Origin: Motacilla alba alba
Lineage: Eukaryota; Chordata; Aves; Passeriformes; Motacillidae
Assembly: GCF_015832195.1 (NCBI RefSeq)
Contig: NC_052027.1
Location: 16,178,149-16,242,148 of the forward strand
Direction: 5' to 3'
DNA: 64,000 nt
In this document: in pieces, positions 24,539 through 35,946 of the stretch
Numbering within the stretch: position 1 is the stretch's first letter
Layout of the letters: each line of letters starts with the position of its first letter
Notes under the pieces: model-generated
The model's database searches: none
Told to the model about the DNA's origin: nothing
What the model saw: only the letters and a program-made list of their open reading frames with translations
Program-made: the position numbers and the translations under genes

Positions 24539-25206
24539 CCCTTCCTTCCTTCCTTCCTTCCTTCCTTCCTTCCTTCCTTCCTTCCTTCCTTCCTTCCTTC
24601 CTTCCTTCCTTCCTTCCTTCCTTCCTTCCTTCTTCCTTCCTTCCTTCCTTCCTTCCTTCCTTCCTTCCTTCCTTCCTTCCTTCCTTCCTTCCTTCCTTCC
24701 TTCCTTCCTTCCTTCCTTCCTTCCTTCCTCCCTCCCTCCCTCCCTCCCTCCCTCCCTCCCTCCCTTCCTCCCTTCTCCTCCCTCCCTCCCTTCATCCCTT
24801 CATCCCCTCCCCTCCTTCCTTCCTTCCTTCCTTCCTTCCTTCCTTCCTTCCTTCCTTCCTTCCTTCCTTCCTTCCTTCCTTCCTTCCTTCCTTCCTTCCT
24901 TCCTTCCTTCCTTCCTTCCTTCCTTCCTCCCTTCCTCCCTCCCTCCCTCCCTCCCTCCCTCCCTCCCTCCTCCTCCCTTCCTTCCTTCCTTCCTTCCTTC
25001 CTTCCTTCCTTCCTTCCTTCCTTCCTTCCTTCCTTCCTTCCTTCCTTCCTTCCTTCCTTCCTCCCTCCCTCCCTCCCTCCCTCCCTCCCTCCCTCCCTCC
25101 CTTCATCCCTTCATCCCCTCCCCTCCTCCCTTCCTCACTTCCTTCCTCCCTCCCTCCCTTCCCTCCCTTCCCCTCCCTCCTCCCTTTCTCACTTCCTTCC
25201 TCCCCT
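24539..25206 (+). repeat. Compound (TTCC)n/(TCCC)n microsatellite, ~0.67 kb
   Basis: A homopyrimidine array with three TTCC blocks (about 24539-24728 with one interruption near 24631, 24816-24928, 24977-25061). Each TTCC block is followed by a CCTC block (about 24729-24764, 24932-24970, 25062-25100). Two mixed joints contain CCCTTCATCCCTTCATCCCC at 24788-24807 and again at 25099-25118, 311 bases apart. A degenerate C/T tail runs to 25206. The repeat is open in several frames, giving a 301-codon plus frame of Leu-Pro-Ser-Phe repeats and minus frames of Lys-Glu-Gly-Arg repeats; these are artefacts of composition. Array length in any assembly may be inexact because such repeats are hard to sequence. 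Confidence 0.97.
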
Positions 25207-26780
25207 GCACTTTCCTTTTTTCACAATTCTAACTGCTTCACATTTTTCAATGTGAAAGGATCAATAGGGAACCATCAAAGAAATGGTGTAAGGACTCATT
25301 TATTTCCAAAGTTTTTTCTTTCTTTTGTCATTGTTAATTGGATTGCTTGTAGCCAGTGGGCTTTTGATCCACTTAGCTGCCCCGATGGCAGGGGAATGGA
25401 GAGGAAAGGAGAGAGTATTTAAAATGCTATAAATCATGTAGAGATGCTGAATGGTTTATAATGATCAATAAAACAAACAATTATCCTGTCATTACCCAAT
25501 ACACTGTCATGATGGCTTCAAGCACTGGCAAGGAAAATATAAATAATAGTAGCATGTATAAAAAGGAAAAAATCTGAAGCCACATTTGTGATGGTGAAAT
25601 CCACAGCCCAGTAAAATAAGGGTCACATCTTAGAGCATGCCTGAGGTAGAAATCACCTGCAATTAGTTAATTCTGGTTTTACTTCTGTTCTAGAAACAGC
25701 TTTACACTTTTAGTAGAATCATGGCTCTGAGAACACCTATCACTGTACAGAGTAAGAGTCAGACCCTGCTCTGGAGTGTTTCAATTAAAGCAAAAGCAAC
25801 AAAAAGTCAATATTCTTCACTATCTCTTCACTATGGGAGGTACTGGCGATTGAGAACTACAGTAGTTTCTGTTTCCACAGAATGCACAAGTTCAGGCTGA
25901 GGTTTGCCTCTCTTTGGATTCCTAAAAGAGACTCCATGGCTGCTTCTCAGACTTGAAGTGTCTTTCCCAAATTTAAATTGGTGGCAAAACTTCTGTTGGT
26001 TTTAAATAGTGCATATTTAATTCATCATTTTATAGACACCGCTTGAACCAACATACCCAAAACAGAAACCAAAGAACAAGCTTTTAACACAAGCATTACT
26101 GAAAACGAGCAGATTGCCAAGTGATGAGGCAGTCCCAACTCCCTGCCCTCGTAGTGCCTGTGCACTCCTTAGGTAAGAATTGGATCTGTGCCACTGTATA
26201 GCCTCTGCCTCTTCCCCTGCTTCAGTGAAGGCATGTCCGACCTACAGCTACACCTGTGGTGAAGACTGTCCCACCTAACAACTGATAAAATTAAAGATTT
26301 CTGGTGGGATTAAGCGCTTTGCTGAGAACTTTGTTGGGGCATAAAGTGGAGTTATAGTTAATAGCCACAGCACCAGTCCCTTTCTCTGCAGATAGGAAGC
26401 AACTCTCCCAGTAACCATTGTCCCATCTTAGAGTATCATGATGAATTCCACTTCTACAAGTCCATTGCCAATGGCCCTGGATCTCATTAGATGGCATGTA
26501 CACATCATGTTGGCAAACAAGCAAGATGTGTCCTTTTATTAAAGGTTCACCCCCACTGGACATCTCTCACAGCAAAATAGTTGCTTTGTTCCAGCAAACA
26601 GCCTATGTGAATCTTGAGCGTTCCCTGGTTTCCGTGGAAATCTGCCAGCCCAGCAGTGGGTCTGGAAGACCAGCAGGGAAAAAGTTAATACAATTGAATG
26701 CGGAGAAGAAAAAGCATTGAACTTTTCAGTGGTATTTTTCTGTTTCATTTTTTCAAATGCAAGTGCTTAAAACGATATAT
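25207..26780. other. Unique sequence, no gene seen
   Basis: AT-leaning right flank of the microsatellite. Short overlapping open frames only. No mobile element recognised. Confidence 0.4.
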
Positions 26781-26800
26781 TTATAACAGCTGGAGGAGTT

Positions 26801-26839
26801 TTATAGTGCTGTAAAATGCAGAGTTTTACAGACTTATAA
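26801..26839 (+). other. Imperfect hairpin, 16-bp stem
   Basis: The arm 26801-26816 (TTATAGTGCTGTAAAA) can pair with 26824-26839 (TTTTACAGACTTATAA) across a 7-base loop, giving 13 Watson-Crick pairs, one G-U pair and two mismatches. A further AACAG at 26785-26789 could pair with CTGTT at 26841-26845 across an uneven internal loop. The stem is shorter than a typical microRNA precursor, and no host transcript is known. Confidence 0.5.
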
Positions 26840-26845
26840 CCTGTT

Positions 26846-27782
26846 GTGTAAGAGGTGGAGGGATGTTGCTATGGAACAAAAGTAATGATGTCACATTATT
26901 AGTACTTTTGTCTTCAATGTACCTGGCTGCTGGAAAATTACAGTGTTTGCAACAGACTTTGCAAGGATAAACACCCAAAATTTGAAACAATAGCCACATA
27001 GTAACTTGTTAAAAAATTAAACCCACCCACAGAAGCCATTTCTTTGTTCTGGTATCTCTTGTGCTAGAGGAATAGCAATGGCATGATGTTTACGATCAAC
27101 CCTGGGCTCATACAAGATGTGTTTCAACCTTCACCTACCTTCTCTTCACGCAGCCCGTCTTTGGGAAATGGATGGGCTGATCTTGAATCCATTGTACAGT
27201 TGTAGCTCCTTAGCTCTATATGGTCTCTAGCAAATATTCCTTGAGCTCTGCTACCTCTTCCTGTCAGAGGAGAGGGATCTGGAAGAGTCTCTGGGAGACA
27301 GAAAGAAGGTGAGAATAGAATATTTGGGTGATGTGTATCTCAATGCTGTCATCAGATTGAGATTAACCCTTGATGTGGGAGTTTCTCTATAGTCTCTGTT
27401 ACCTTTACTTTGACATTTCCTGAACATCCTGGTTGGGGTTGTGTCCTCACACTCTACATACATGTAATCATATATCTCCTTCATCAGGAGTAAGAGAGGG
27501 CTAGAGTGCTCCAGACATTTGAAATTACTTAATAACACCATTGTTTCTGGATATGAGCTGACTTTCACAGAGCTGCTCCAGCACTGCTGCACTCAGTGAC
27601 CTCTCAAGTACATCTGTATCCAGGGGATCCCATTTACCAGGGCACAGCTCTATGCAAATATGCAGGGGCAATCTACTGCTGAAGTGATCTTGCTTTCTTA
27701 ATATAGCACTCTGCTTCAGCTGCTGTGCCTGTGTCAGGGTCCACTGGAGCTTATTGGCTGTGCTCAGTGTGCATGGCTATTC
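26846..27782. other. Unique sequence, no gene seen
   Basis: A 113-codon minus open frame (27251-27592) lacks recognisable features. No repeat recognised. Confidence 0.4.
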
Positions 27783-28092
27783 CAGACCCAGGCTAGACTG
27801 TTTACAAACAGTAGAGATATTCTGTATCTGTAACAGTTTTTCTGCAATTTAGAGAAACATTTCATGGCTGATGTAGAGTTGTCAACAATAAGTGGAAACC
27901 TCAGCCCCAAGAGCTTACACTTTAAATAGAAAGCAAGGGCAAGGGAATGATTATTCATCCTCAGTTTGCAGATGAGTAGCTGGTGCATACTAAAACTAAA
28001 TGTCTCGTCAAAGATTATGCAGGCAATCTGTGAATGAGCTGAGGCCTGAACTCAAACCTCCATTGTCCCAGCTTGGTATTGTATTTCCTCTA
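27783..28092 (-). mobile_element. MIR-like amniote CORE-SINE relic
   Basis: The reverse complement of an amniote MIR-type element with its tail is traceable over about 300 bases: 'gactgtttacaaacagtagagat', a divergent insert, 'agccccaagagcttacactttaaatagaaagcaaggg', 'cctcagtttgcagatgag', 'tctcgtcaaagattatgcaggcaatctgtgaatgagctgaggcctgaactcaaacctcc'. These follow the order 'gctgtacaaacacatagtaagag', 'tgccccaaagagcttacaatctaaatagacaag', 'cattttacagatgagg', 'cttgcccaaggtcacacag..gtggcagagctgggattcgaacccagg'. One of the longest relics in the window. Confidence 0.78.
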
Positions 28093-28457
28093 CTTGCTGC
28101 TTGCATCTGATTTTACCTTCTTGATATAGCTAGCCTCAAAGCTGTCAGTGATTGAGAGCTTTCCTGCATTTGAAGATGTGTGTTGGGAAGAGCAAAATGC
28201 AAGGGACAAGTCTAACAGCAAAGATTTCTTGGCTATACAGGCAATGAACACGCCACCTGTTCTCTCACAGGGGGTTAACACTGCCTGCTGAAATTCACAG
28301 ACATCAAATTATTGATTTCATCAGGTGCTCCATAAAGCCTTTATTAGTCTGTCTAAGGTGCTTAAGCTAGAACACATCAATGTAGGTTAGTTTATCTGAG
28401 TGCTTGCATTGTTTATCATACTTATTTTCATAATACTTCATTTGGTAAGAGAGTTTT
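28093..28457. other. Spacer between two MIR relics, nothing seen
   Basis: AT-leaning sequence between two same-orientation MIR relics, without recognised features. Confidence 0.4.
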
Positions 28458-28623
28458 GCTGTTTCATTTAACAGAGGGAGGACTGGAGCTCGGAGAGACC
28501 AGATGACTTGTACCAAAGTAGACACAGGCAGTGACAGGGGAGGGAGTTGGATCTGGGACCCTGAAGTTCCAGGCTTGTATCTTCAGCAGTGACTGATGCC
28601 TCAGCCTGCTAGGCTACCTCTTC
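28458..28623 (-). mobile_element. MIR SINE relic
   Basis: Reverse-complement MIR is well preserved: 'catttaacagagggaggactggagctcggagagaccagatgacttgtaccaaagtagacacaggcagtgacag' then 'ttggatctgggaccctgaagttccagg' then 'ctgctaggctacctc'. The last part corresponds to the 'accactaggctac' 5' end of the family read in reverse. It is the second such relic within 700 bases. Confidence 0.82.
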
Positions 28624-30789
28624 GAGCAGTTCCACTTCGCTGGGAGAATTGTTCAAGAGACAGCAGAGCAAATAGTTATCTACAGAGGCAGGGAAGGACA
28701 ACCTGCAGATGTGGATGCCTCGATATGTTCTCTGAGATGTTTATAACCTGCAAAACCTAAAGGCAGTGATTCCATCTGTCTATGCAAGTGTATAGACTTG
28801 GTAGGGGAAGACAGGCATTGGTTTTGTGCCCTGGGAATGGGCTGCCCACTGTCACAGCTTGTCAGTCCCTCAGCCTGCATGCTCTGTAATTTATCATTTC
28901 CTTCAGCTGATGAAGAGATGATGGTTTTCATGAACTGTACATGTTGGGTGATACACGAATATGATCCATTTGACACACCGCTGCATGATCTTGCCTTTTG
29001 TGCAGAGTAGGTGTGACTTGTCATGCATGTTGTGTGGTAATTTTCCTGTGACACTGATTGTGGCAGCTTGAGAACAGCTACCTATGTAAGGGGCAGCTGA
29101 AAGGGTAAACAAGTCTGAGTCTGGGCCAGGAGTGACCCTGCTGGCTGTGAGAAAGTGAAGGAGCCTTTGTGAAAAGTCTCTCCCAGCCACTGTATTTCAC
29201 AGGACCTCTGTCACGTGAAACAAGTTACAAGTGAATCTCTACCAGCTTGGGTGCCTCAAGGCTCTGAAGATCCTGTGTACAGAAAAGGCAGAGGTACAGC
29301 AAGAGGGGTGCATGCCTGATGCTGCAAAAGTGCCAAGTCAGACTGTGGTACACCTGCAACACACAATTTATCTGTCTGGGCTTTATCCAGTAGAGGGGGG
29401 TGTTGGATACTGACCTGGAGATGGCATTTCTTTCTAGGTGTGATCATTGCATGACCCCCATTCTCTTCTCTTTTCCTGACATTTATAAGTGATATGAAAG
29501 TTTTTTCACCGAGGTGTCCTAGACAGGTTACTGTGCTTGTTACTTAATAAGGAAACTTGCTGTTGATGTTTAAACGAGTGCTAGTTTTAGTGAGTGTACC
29601 CCTTTAAATTGTAAATCTCAGATGACCTTGCAAATGGGAAAGGTTTGGGCTGTGGCATACCAAGAGCATAGGGAAAAAAGCACTTTATAGTGGAATTGGG
29701 GATGATAATGCAGGATTAGGCTTGCAGGAATCTGTATGGAATAGAAACCAAAGCTGATCTGTAGAGGGTGTTCTATTATTGAAGAGATGTCCAATACCTA
29801 AGAAATAAGGTGTCTCTATTCATTCTTCGAGCAGTGTGTGCCTGCATATGCTCTGAATATTTCTTTTGTCTGCTTAGGTGCACACTTTGGTTTTGGTCAG
29901 GTGGCTCATTTCTTCTTTCTAGACCTAACCTGTTGTGTACTGCTGCTGTGTGCTGCTAAACAGGTGTCATGCTCTGCTACAAAGCACCCTGCCTATCAGC
30001 TCAAGGTAAAGGCCTGTGTACAGTGCATTGACAACTCAGGGAAAAGGAAGACTCTCAGATGTCCTACTATAAGGAGGAAGAACTGGAGACCACTCACCAC
30101 TACCAATCAAAAGACAGATGTACCACAAATTGTGTTTCAGAGAAATCAGCAAGAATTACAGGGACCTTTGAACTTTCCATATGAATTGAGTCAAATTGGC
30201 TAAGGGAATGTTATGCATTTGAATCCAATAGCAGAGCCTCCTCCATGTGAGTGTATTTGAGGTCATAAGCACAGTGGAAATATTGCTTTTTTGAACATGT
30301 TTTTTGGTCTCGAAAGAATTCCAAAGAAGGGAAGCTGAAGCCAGGATCAAAGAAAAACATTTTTTGTGAAAGTATTGACTGAACCGACAGGAATAGATTC
30401 TGTTGAGGTTTGGCAGCGTAAATCAAAATGAACTCACCTGTAAAGTGAAAAGGATTCAGACTAAAACATGCCTTTGGAGTCAAGTCCAAATGGAATCAGC
30501 ACAGAGATGATGTTCTAGCAGCAGACAATGACAGCAGCAGGATGATAATGCCCAGCAACAGGACTGGTTTGAACACCTCATGAATGCACCTGGATAAGAG
30601 TCAAGATGTCAACCTACTTGCTTTCATTTTGGTTCCTTTCCTAGAAGAAAACTAAGAAAAACTATCATTTAGAAAAAGTAAAATAGACCTACAGCAGCTG
30701 GGCAATCCAATTTCCTCCTGAGATTTGAGTTATTCCTTGCAATTCAATTAAGAGAGCTTTGGGTTAAGTCTGTTGGCAGTGAACTTGAT
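28624..30789. other. Unique sequence, no gene seen
   Basis: Open frames up to 124 codons (28680-29054 minus; 29838-30203 plus, 121 codons) have no recognisable domain and overlap others. A CTCF-like string, CCAGTAGAGGGGGG, lies at 29387-29400 on the plus strand, but its GGC core position is GGG, so it is weak. Confidence 0.4.
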
Positions 30790-30920
30790 TCAGGTCGAGG
30801 CTCTGGCATCTCAGTGCCTGTCGCGTGGCCTTAGCTGTACCAGTATATCCCCCTGTGCCTTGGCTTGTCCAGCTACAGAATATGGATTGCACTGCCCCGT
30901 GAGAAGGGCCTGGAGCCCCT
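30790..30920 (+). mobile_element. Probable MIR SINE relic
   Basis: Sense MIR order is visible: 'ggctctggcatctcagtgcctgtcgcgtggccttagctgtacc', 'ccctgtgccttggcttgtccagctacagaatatgg', 'cactgccccgtgagaa'. These match 'ggctctgccact...gctgtgtgaccttgggc', 'ctctgtgcctcagtttcctcatctgtaaaatgg' and 'tacctacctcatagg'. Moderately diverged. Confidence 0.55.
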
Positions 30921-32690
30921 TCCAGCATTAGTGAGTCTAAAGCACCAAAAGAGATGGAAGAAAAGGGTAGAGGAAAACTCTCTGGAGTGCACAGGTCTTC
31001 TGAAATAAATGCTCATGGAAGATGCAGAATCAGAGTTTTAGAGGCCAACATATTTTGGCAAGCTGGCATCCTATGAGAAGCTGCCTTTTGCCAGATAATT
31101 ATTTGGACCTATCCCTGAGGCTTTGTCACAAGATGAAATGCTCCTTTATAATGCACAGCTGGAAATACTTTATCCCCTCATAGATTTCTTCTATTGCCTG
31201 GTATTTCCTACAGCATCATGCACTACACTGTATAGTAAATCTCTCCTCCATCAGACAGACAGATACAAAACAGAAAGTGACTTATTATTCAGTCCCATTA
31301 TGCCTGTTTTCAGAGAAACTAATTATTCTGCATTGTTGTATTAGATACTTTAAGAAAGATTACATTTTTCTTACTTTTGGCTGATAAAAAAAATTAAATC
31401 CATCAGTTTTCCTAAACACATTAGAGTAAAGACAGAATTTCTCGTTCTAATTATTAATCAGTCGGATTTGAGGACACAGAATATTTGACTTAAGCTCAAT
31501 ATATGCACGAACAATGTCCTAATATCACATTTTGTATTGAAACAATTTTTCACTTTATTAAAGTCTTTAGGAGAGGAACCCAAGCTGCAGCTCTCGCTCA
31601 AGGTCGTGGGAGCTTAACGCAGCCTCATTGGTGTAACAAAGCTTAAATGTTATCTTCAACTTTACAGGCACTACAGGCATCTTCTTCCCTCCCTCCAAGC
31701 CCCTCCTCATGCCTTAGTGTTGTAGGGATGAGATAAGGGAGAGAGAAGCTATCCATCATGCCTAGAGCCTGGGTGGGAATGTTCTGTAGAAGGAAGAGAA
31801 GCCGGGGCCTTGGGGCAGAGTTAAGGTAGGTGCTAGAAATTTTGATAGAACGGTGATTTTTATAGATTTGAATCTGGAATTCAGCCATGATTTGGCAAAT
31901 AGAATTATGGGAGCTCTTAAACCTGAACACCTAATTCTTCATACAGCAGGTACAGGACCAGGAAAGTGAAGAACATCTTCTCCCAAATCTGATCTGCTGG
32001 CAAGGACAAGCAGGTAGCTTGGAGAATGGCTCTGATTCTGTAGCCATGTCACCACTTCCTCGTGGAGCACAGCAGAGCTATCAGGATGTGAGTGAGCCAG
32101 GATGCACTGATGGAGCCTGATGGACCTGGCCCATCAAGCCTCTGTACATGAGATCTGGCAGCTCTGGGAGGCATCTTGCCTAGGAGAGCACAGCACTCAG
32201 CCCTTACAGTTGTATTTCTCCCTCATGAAGTTGTCATGCACCAGATTTGTTACTGCCTTTTGCTGTGTAAGCAAAACTTCAGCCCAAAGTGGCTGAATTT
32301 TATTTTTGTTTCGGTCTGAACTGCCTTGCAGTCTGTTTTGTTGGTTTTGGTTTTTTTTTAAGAAAAATTTTCATCAGCAATGTAAGAACTGGAAGAGATG
32401 GTAATTTCAGGAAAATCAGAAATCATTTAAACATTTTCCACTCCCCATTCTGTGGTTCTGTGGGAGGACCAAGGACACTTGACTTGAAGAGACAGGTCAG
32501 ACACAAGCACTAATCTAAGGCAGGATAAATTTTGGCTGCTCCAGTTCTGTAGGGGAGGATAGATAACCTCCCCATTAGAGGATTTTTGAGCTTTTAAAGT
32601 ATCTGCCCCTCCTGAAAGCAGTGTTTCTGGTGAAAGGGACTTCCAACACAACTCAATAAGGAAGCAGACCACAGAAGAAAGGATTTGTTG
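30921..32690. other. Unique sequence, no gene seen
   Basis: Open frames below 100 codons, none recognisable. A GGTTTT-rich spot occurs at 32337-32363. No mobile element recognised until the CR1 tail. Confidence 0.4.
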
Positions 32691-32837
32691 AGGATGCCCC
32701 ATCCTGGAAGTGTTCAAGGCCAGTTTGGAGAGGCTTTGAGCAACTTGGTCTGGTGGAAGCTGTACCTGCCTGCAGCAGGGAGTTGGAACAAGATGATCTT
32801 GAAGGTCCCTTCCAACCCAAACCAGTCTGTGATTCTA
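32691..32837 (+). mobile_element. CR1 LINE 3' tail fragment
   Basis: A short but clear CR1 3' end: 'cctggaagtgttcaaggccagtttgg', 'gagcaacttggtctggtggaa', 'cctgcctgcagcaggg', 'ttggaacaagatgatcttgaaggtcccttccaacccaaacc' and a terminal 'tgtgattct' unit. The order and strand are those of avian CR1 subfamilies with the 'agatgatctt' tail. It differs from the copy at 16.5 kb, so it is a separate insertion. Only about 150 bases remain, typical of severe 5' truncation. Confidence 0.93.
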
Positions 32838-35354
32838 GCTTCTTGGCCTGCCTTTGAGGCTTAGATGTAAACTAGTGGGTGGGCACTGCTAAAATCAGTC
32901 AAAAGAGCTTGTGTCATTGCTGGAGCATTCCTCAGACACCCCAGGATGTGTAATGTGAATTAACCCTTCTACAGGCTTGAAACAGTGTTCTATGCAATGT
33001 ACAGCTTCCCCTAAATGTGAGCTTCTCCTTTCAGCCACTCCACTGCAGTTAGGAAGAATCTCATCTCATAGGGCTCATTTTCTAATCAACCATGCTCCAT
33101 TTGTGAACACCACTTGTGTACACAATTATGGTACAGTCAGTTAACACCATAAGGTAGCTACATGATTTGCAGGCACCTGCACTAAATATTTGAATAAACT
33201 CGTGCTAATGTCACATCAGATTTCCATTTTGGTGGCAAAAATTTACTGTGCACACAGTCATACACATATTTTCTAAAACTGGACTCGCTGTCTAACAAGT
33301 GGCAATATAAAAATCTTGTCTTCTTTCAGAGATACCAAGAGCCTGTAATTCACTGTGTTATGCTCATGTTCAGAATCACATTTGCTTCTTTAACAACATC
33401 TACAAAAAAACCCCAGCTCTACAACTCTGTCTTTTTAGGCTCCCCCCGCAAAAGCCCACTGTCAACATAAAACGTAGGGCATCAAGATTAATAGCAGAGT
33501 AATGCACATAGATGTCATTTCCATTTTAATTCTAATCAGCGTTTAGCATGGCAAGTGTCACTGTAACACCAGCAGATGGAAGCTGACACTGTCACTGCTG
33601 TCAAGTGCAGAGGGTTGTGGGTAGCTAGGGCACTGCTCTGTTATTTTCTCCTGGTTAAATACCACATTGCAGCAAATTAGCTTTGTTTTGTTGTCACATG
33701 CTCTCCTGTAGCTGCTTTCTTAACATTGCTGACTATGCAGGCTTGAGAGTGAGTGCTGGTGGTTGGAGGGAGGGGGTTTTAGGCTCCTTCAGCTTGCCCA
33801 TGGCACTGAAACCCATGTCATGGGCATGCCATAGAAGGAAATGGAAAGGGCAGGGATAGAACTGGGAGATGGAGAGGTAATAAACATTTGTAAGTCTGTG
33901 AAAAATTTTTTTCTGTTTCTTTCTTATTTTAGCATTTCAGTGACTCAGAAAGTATGCTGGGAAGCAACAAGCCTCTGGCCTTTCCTGTTGGAGCACTCTA
34001 CAGGGGGTGCCTCAGCCTGAACTAGGCTCCTCTAGGAGCCTTGTCTGGGGTTCTCTAGGCTATACCTGTCTGCCTTTTGTTTTTTAAAACACTGCACTGC
34101 ACAAATGTCAGGGCACACACACTGTGTGTGTCACACGTTTGACCTTCTCATGTGCTGTAGTCATTGAATCTGCATCTCCTGCATTTGCAGCACACCACCT
34201 TTGTGCTCTGTGGCAGGCTTGCCAAATTGCTGAAATTCTTCAATGAGGTCTTAGAACAGAAAACAGAGCAAGGGGTCATGCTGCTCTTGAGGTGTACGGT
34301 CTAATGGGGCACCTCTTCTACAGGAATTCTGCTGAAATTACCTCGTCTTAGGTAAAAACTTATTCCCAGCACTGCTGGAGGATGGGATCCTCCCATCCCT
34401 TAACATTCAGGACTTTGTTTATTATTGTAAATGCAAGCAACTGCAGAAGAGATAGCTGATTGTATCTGCAATTTTTCTTCCCTTCTGCAGGCTCCCAGTT
34501 TTGACTAAGTATTCTTTTAAAAAGAATAAATAGCCCTTGGGAACATGTGAACTGGAAACTGAGATCTCATGGCAGTGAAATGTGCCTATGCAGCTCATAT
34601 ATACTTCCTTGATAATCCTTTTCCTGACTGCTGTTCTCCAGGGCAGATAATAATTTTATCTGAAGATGTCATCCCTAGAATATCCACAAGTTGTATTCTT
34701 AAACGAATTTTCAAAATAATCCCATTGCCTCATCTTGGCTCTGCAGAGTACTTGACCTTGGTCTGTCATTTCCTGCCTTAGGATGGTCCTTCTGCACCTT
34801 TTTCAAAGGAGGAAGAAGAAGAGGAGCCACTGGTCTCTAGGCAGGGCTGCCAAGATTCGGGAGGCTCCACAGGGACCTATCCTACACAGTTACACAGGAC
34901 TTTCTCAAATATTGGCATCAGGCCTGCTACAGCAAAGTCACCACTGCTCAGGCTCACTCCATTCTCCATCAGGAGCCTGACCCAAAGTCACTGCAGGCAG
35001 CTCTGATGAATCCCCATCATGACACACCCTGCTCGCTTCTGGCTGCGCTCCTGACCCTGCCTCTCACTGCACCACCCACGCAGGTCCTCTGCTTCTCATG
35101 AATGCAGGAAAGGGGCCAGGAGGTCAAATACTGTGTGGGGTTTGTGGACAGAGCTTACAAATATAATTTGTCCTCTTCTACTATTTTGTTATTCAAGGGG
35201 AAGCAGCCTACTATTTCTAGTTAAAAAAAAAAAAAATTACAACAGAATCCTCTCCTGGCCACAAAGCAGCATATCCAGGAGATTATAGTTTCCACTTTGT
35301 CATCCCTGTTGTAAAAAGCTTATCAATTGGCTTTTTGCACTACACTTAGATTAC
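32838..35354. other. Unique sequence, no gene seen
   Basis: No frame above about 70 codons. Contains a short alternating purine-pyrimidine palindrome (ACACACAC, T, GTGTGTGT at 34115-34131) and an A14 run at 35223-35236. A strong acceptor-like tract ends at 33932 and is followed by an open frame of 30 codons (treated under findings). No mobile element recognised. Confidence 0.4.
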
Positions 35355-35485
35355 AGGCAATATGTTCTAATGGATGGGACTGGGACTCAGGAAGCTTGGA
35401 TTTTAACTCCATCTCTGCTTCTGGTTTGCTGTGCCCTTGCAAAAATCACTTCATGGCTGTTTCCCTTGTACTAAGTTCATCAGCC
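35355..35485 (+). mobile_element. MIR SINE relic
   Basis: Very clear sense MIR: 'caatatgttctaatggatgggactgggactcaggaagcttggattttaactccatctctgcttctggtttgctgtgcccttgcaaaaatcacttcatggctgtttccc' in segments matches the family's 'gtggttagagcactgggactcaggagacctgggtt...ctctgccactg..tgctgtgtgaccttgggcaagtcacttaacctctctgtgcctc'. Inactive relic. Confidence 0.85.
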
Positions 35486-35862
35486 TTTCTAGGAAAAAAA
35501 CCATTCTTCTTGTAGATACAGAATCCAGTGCAGTGAATGGGGGTGGCCCCATTTAACACAAAAAGTGATCTGTGGAGATATGAATGTGTATGATATAGCA
35601 TCAAATTTTAATTTTTAATAATCAAAATCTGCTTCTAGTACACAAAGCCTTGATGACCATGTCCCATCGAATTGCATCGCTGTTGCTGTACTGTCACAAA
35701 GCAAATATCAGCAAGTTTAGAAACTGCAAAAATCTCAAAATAAGAACAGGAGTTCACAGACAAGAGCTGGACAGCCTTGTGTCCTGCCACTTCTCCATGC
35801 AGAACTCCTTCCTATTCCGATCAGATTGGAGGGATCACTTCTTTTAAACAGATCTCCAGTTC

Positions 35863-35946
35863 CCTTTACTGTAAATGAGGCCTTGCAGAACCTTTACTGT
35901 AAATGGGGCCTTGCAGCACCTTTACTGCAAATGGGGCCTTGCAGAA
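35863..35946 (+). repeat. 28-bp tandem repeat, 3 units
   Basis: Units start at 35863, 35891 and 35919, each 28 bases, with pattern CCTTTACTGTAAATGGGG then CCTTGCAGAA. Differences are confined to one or two positions per unit (GAGG/GGGG, GTAAAT/GCAAAT, AGAA/AGCA). The array is compact, with sharp ends. Confidence 0.95.

Noticed and set aside
24517..25422. 301-codon plus-strand open frame of Leu-Pro-Ser-Phe repeats, with minus-strand Lys-Glu-Gly-Arg frames
   Set aside because: It is the translation of a TTCC/TCCC microsatellite, which contains no stop codon in these frames; there is no non-repeat domain.
34115..34131. ACACACAC-T-GTGTGTGT palindrome as a Z-DNA or cruciform element
   Set aside because: Only 17 bases long; common by chance in vertebrate DNA.
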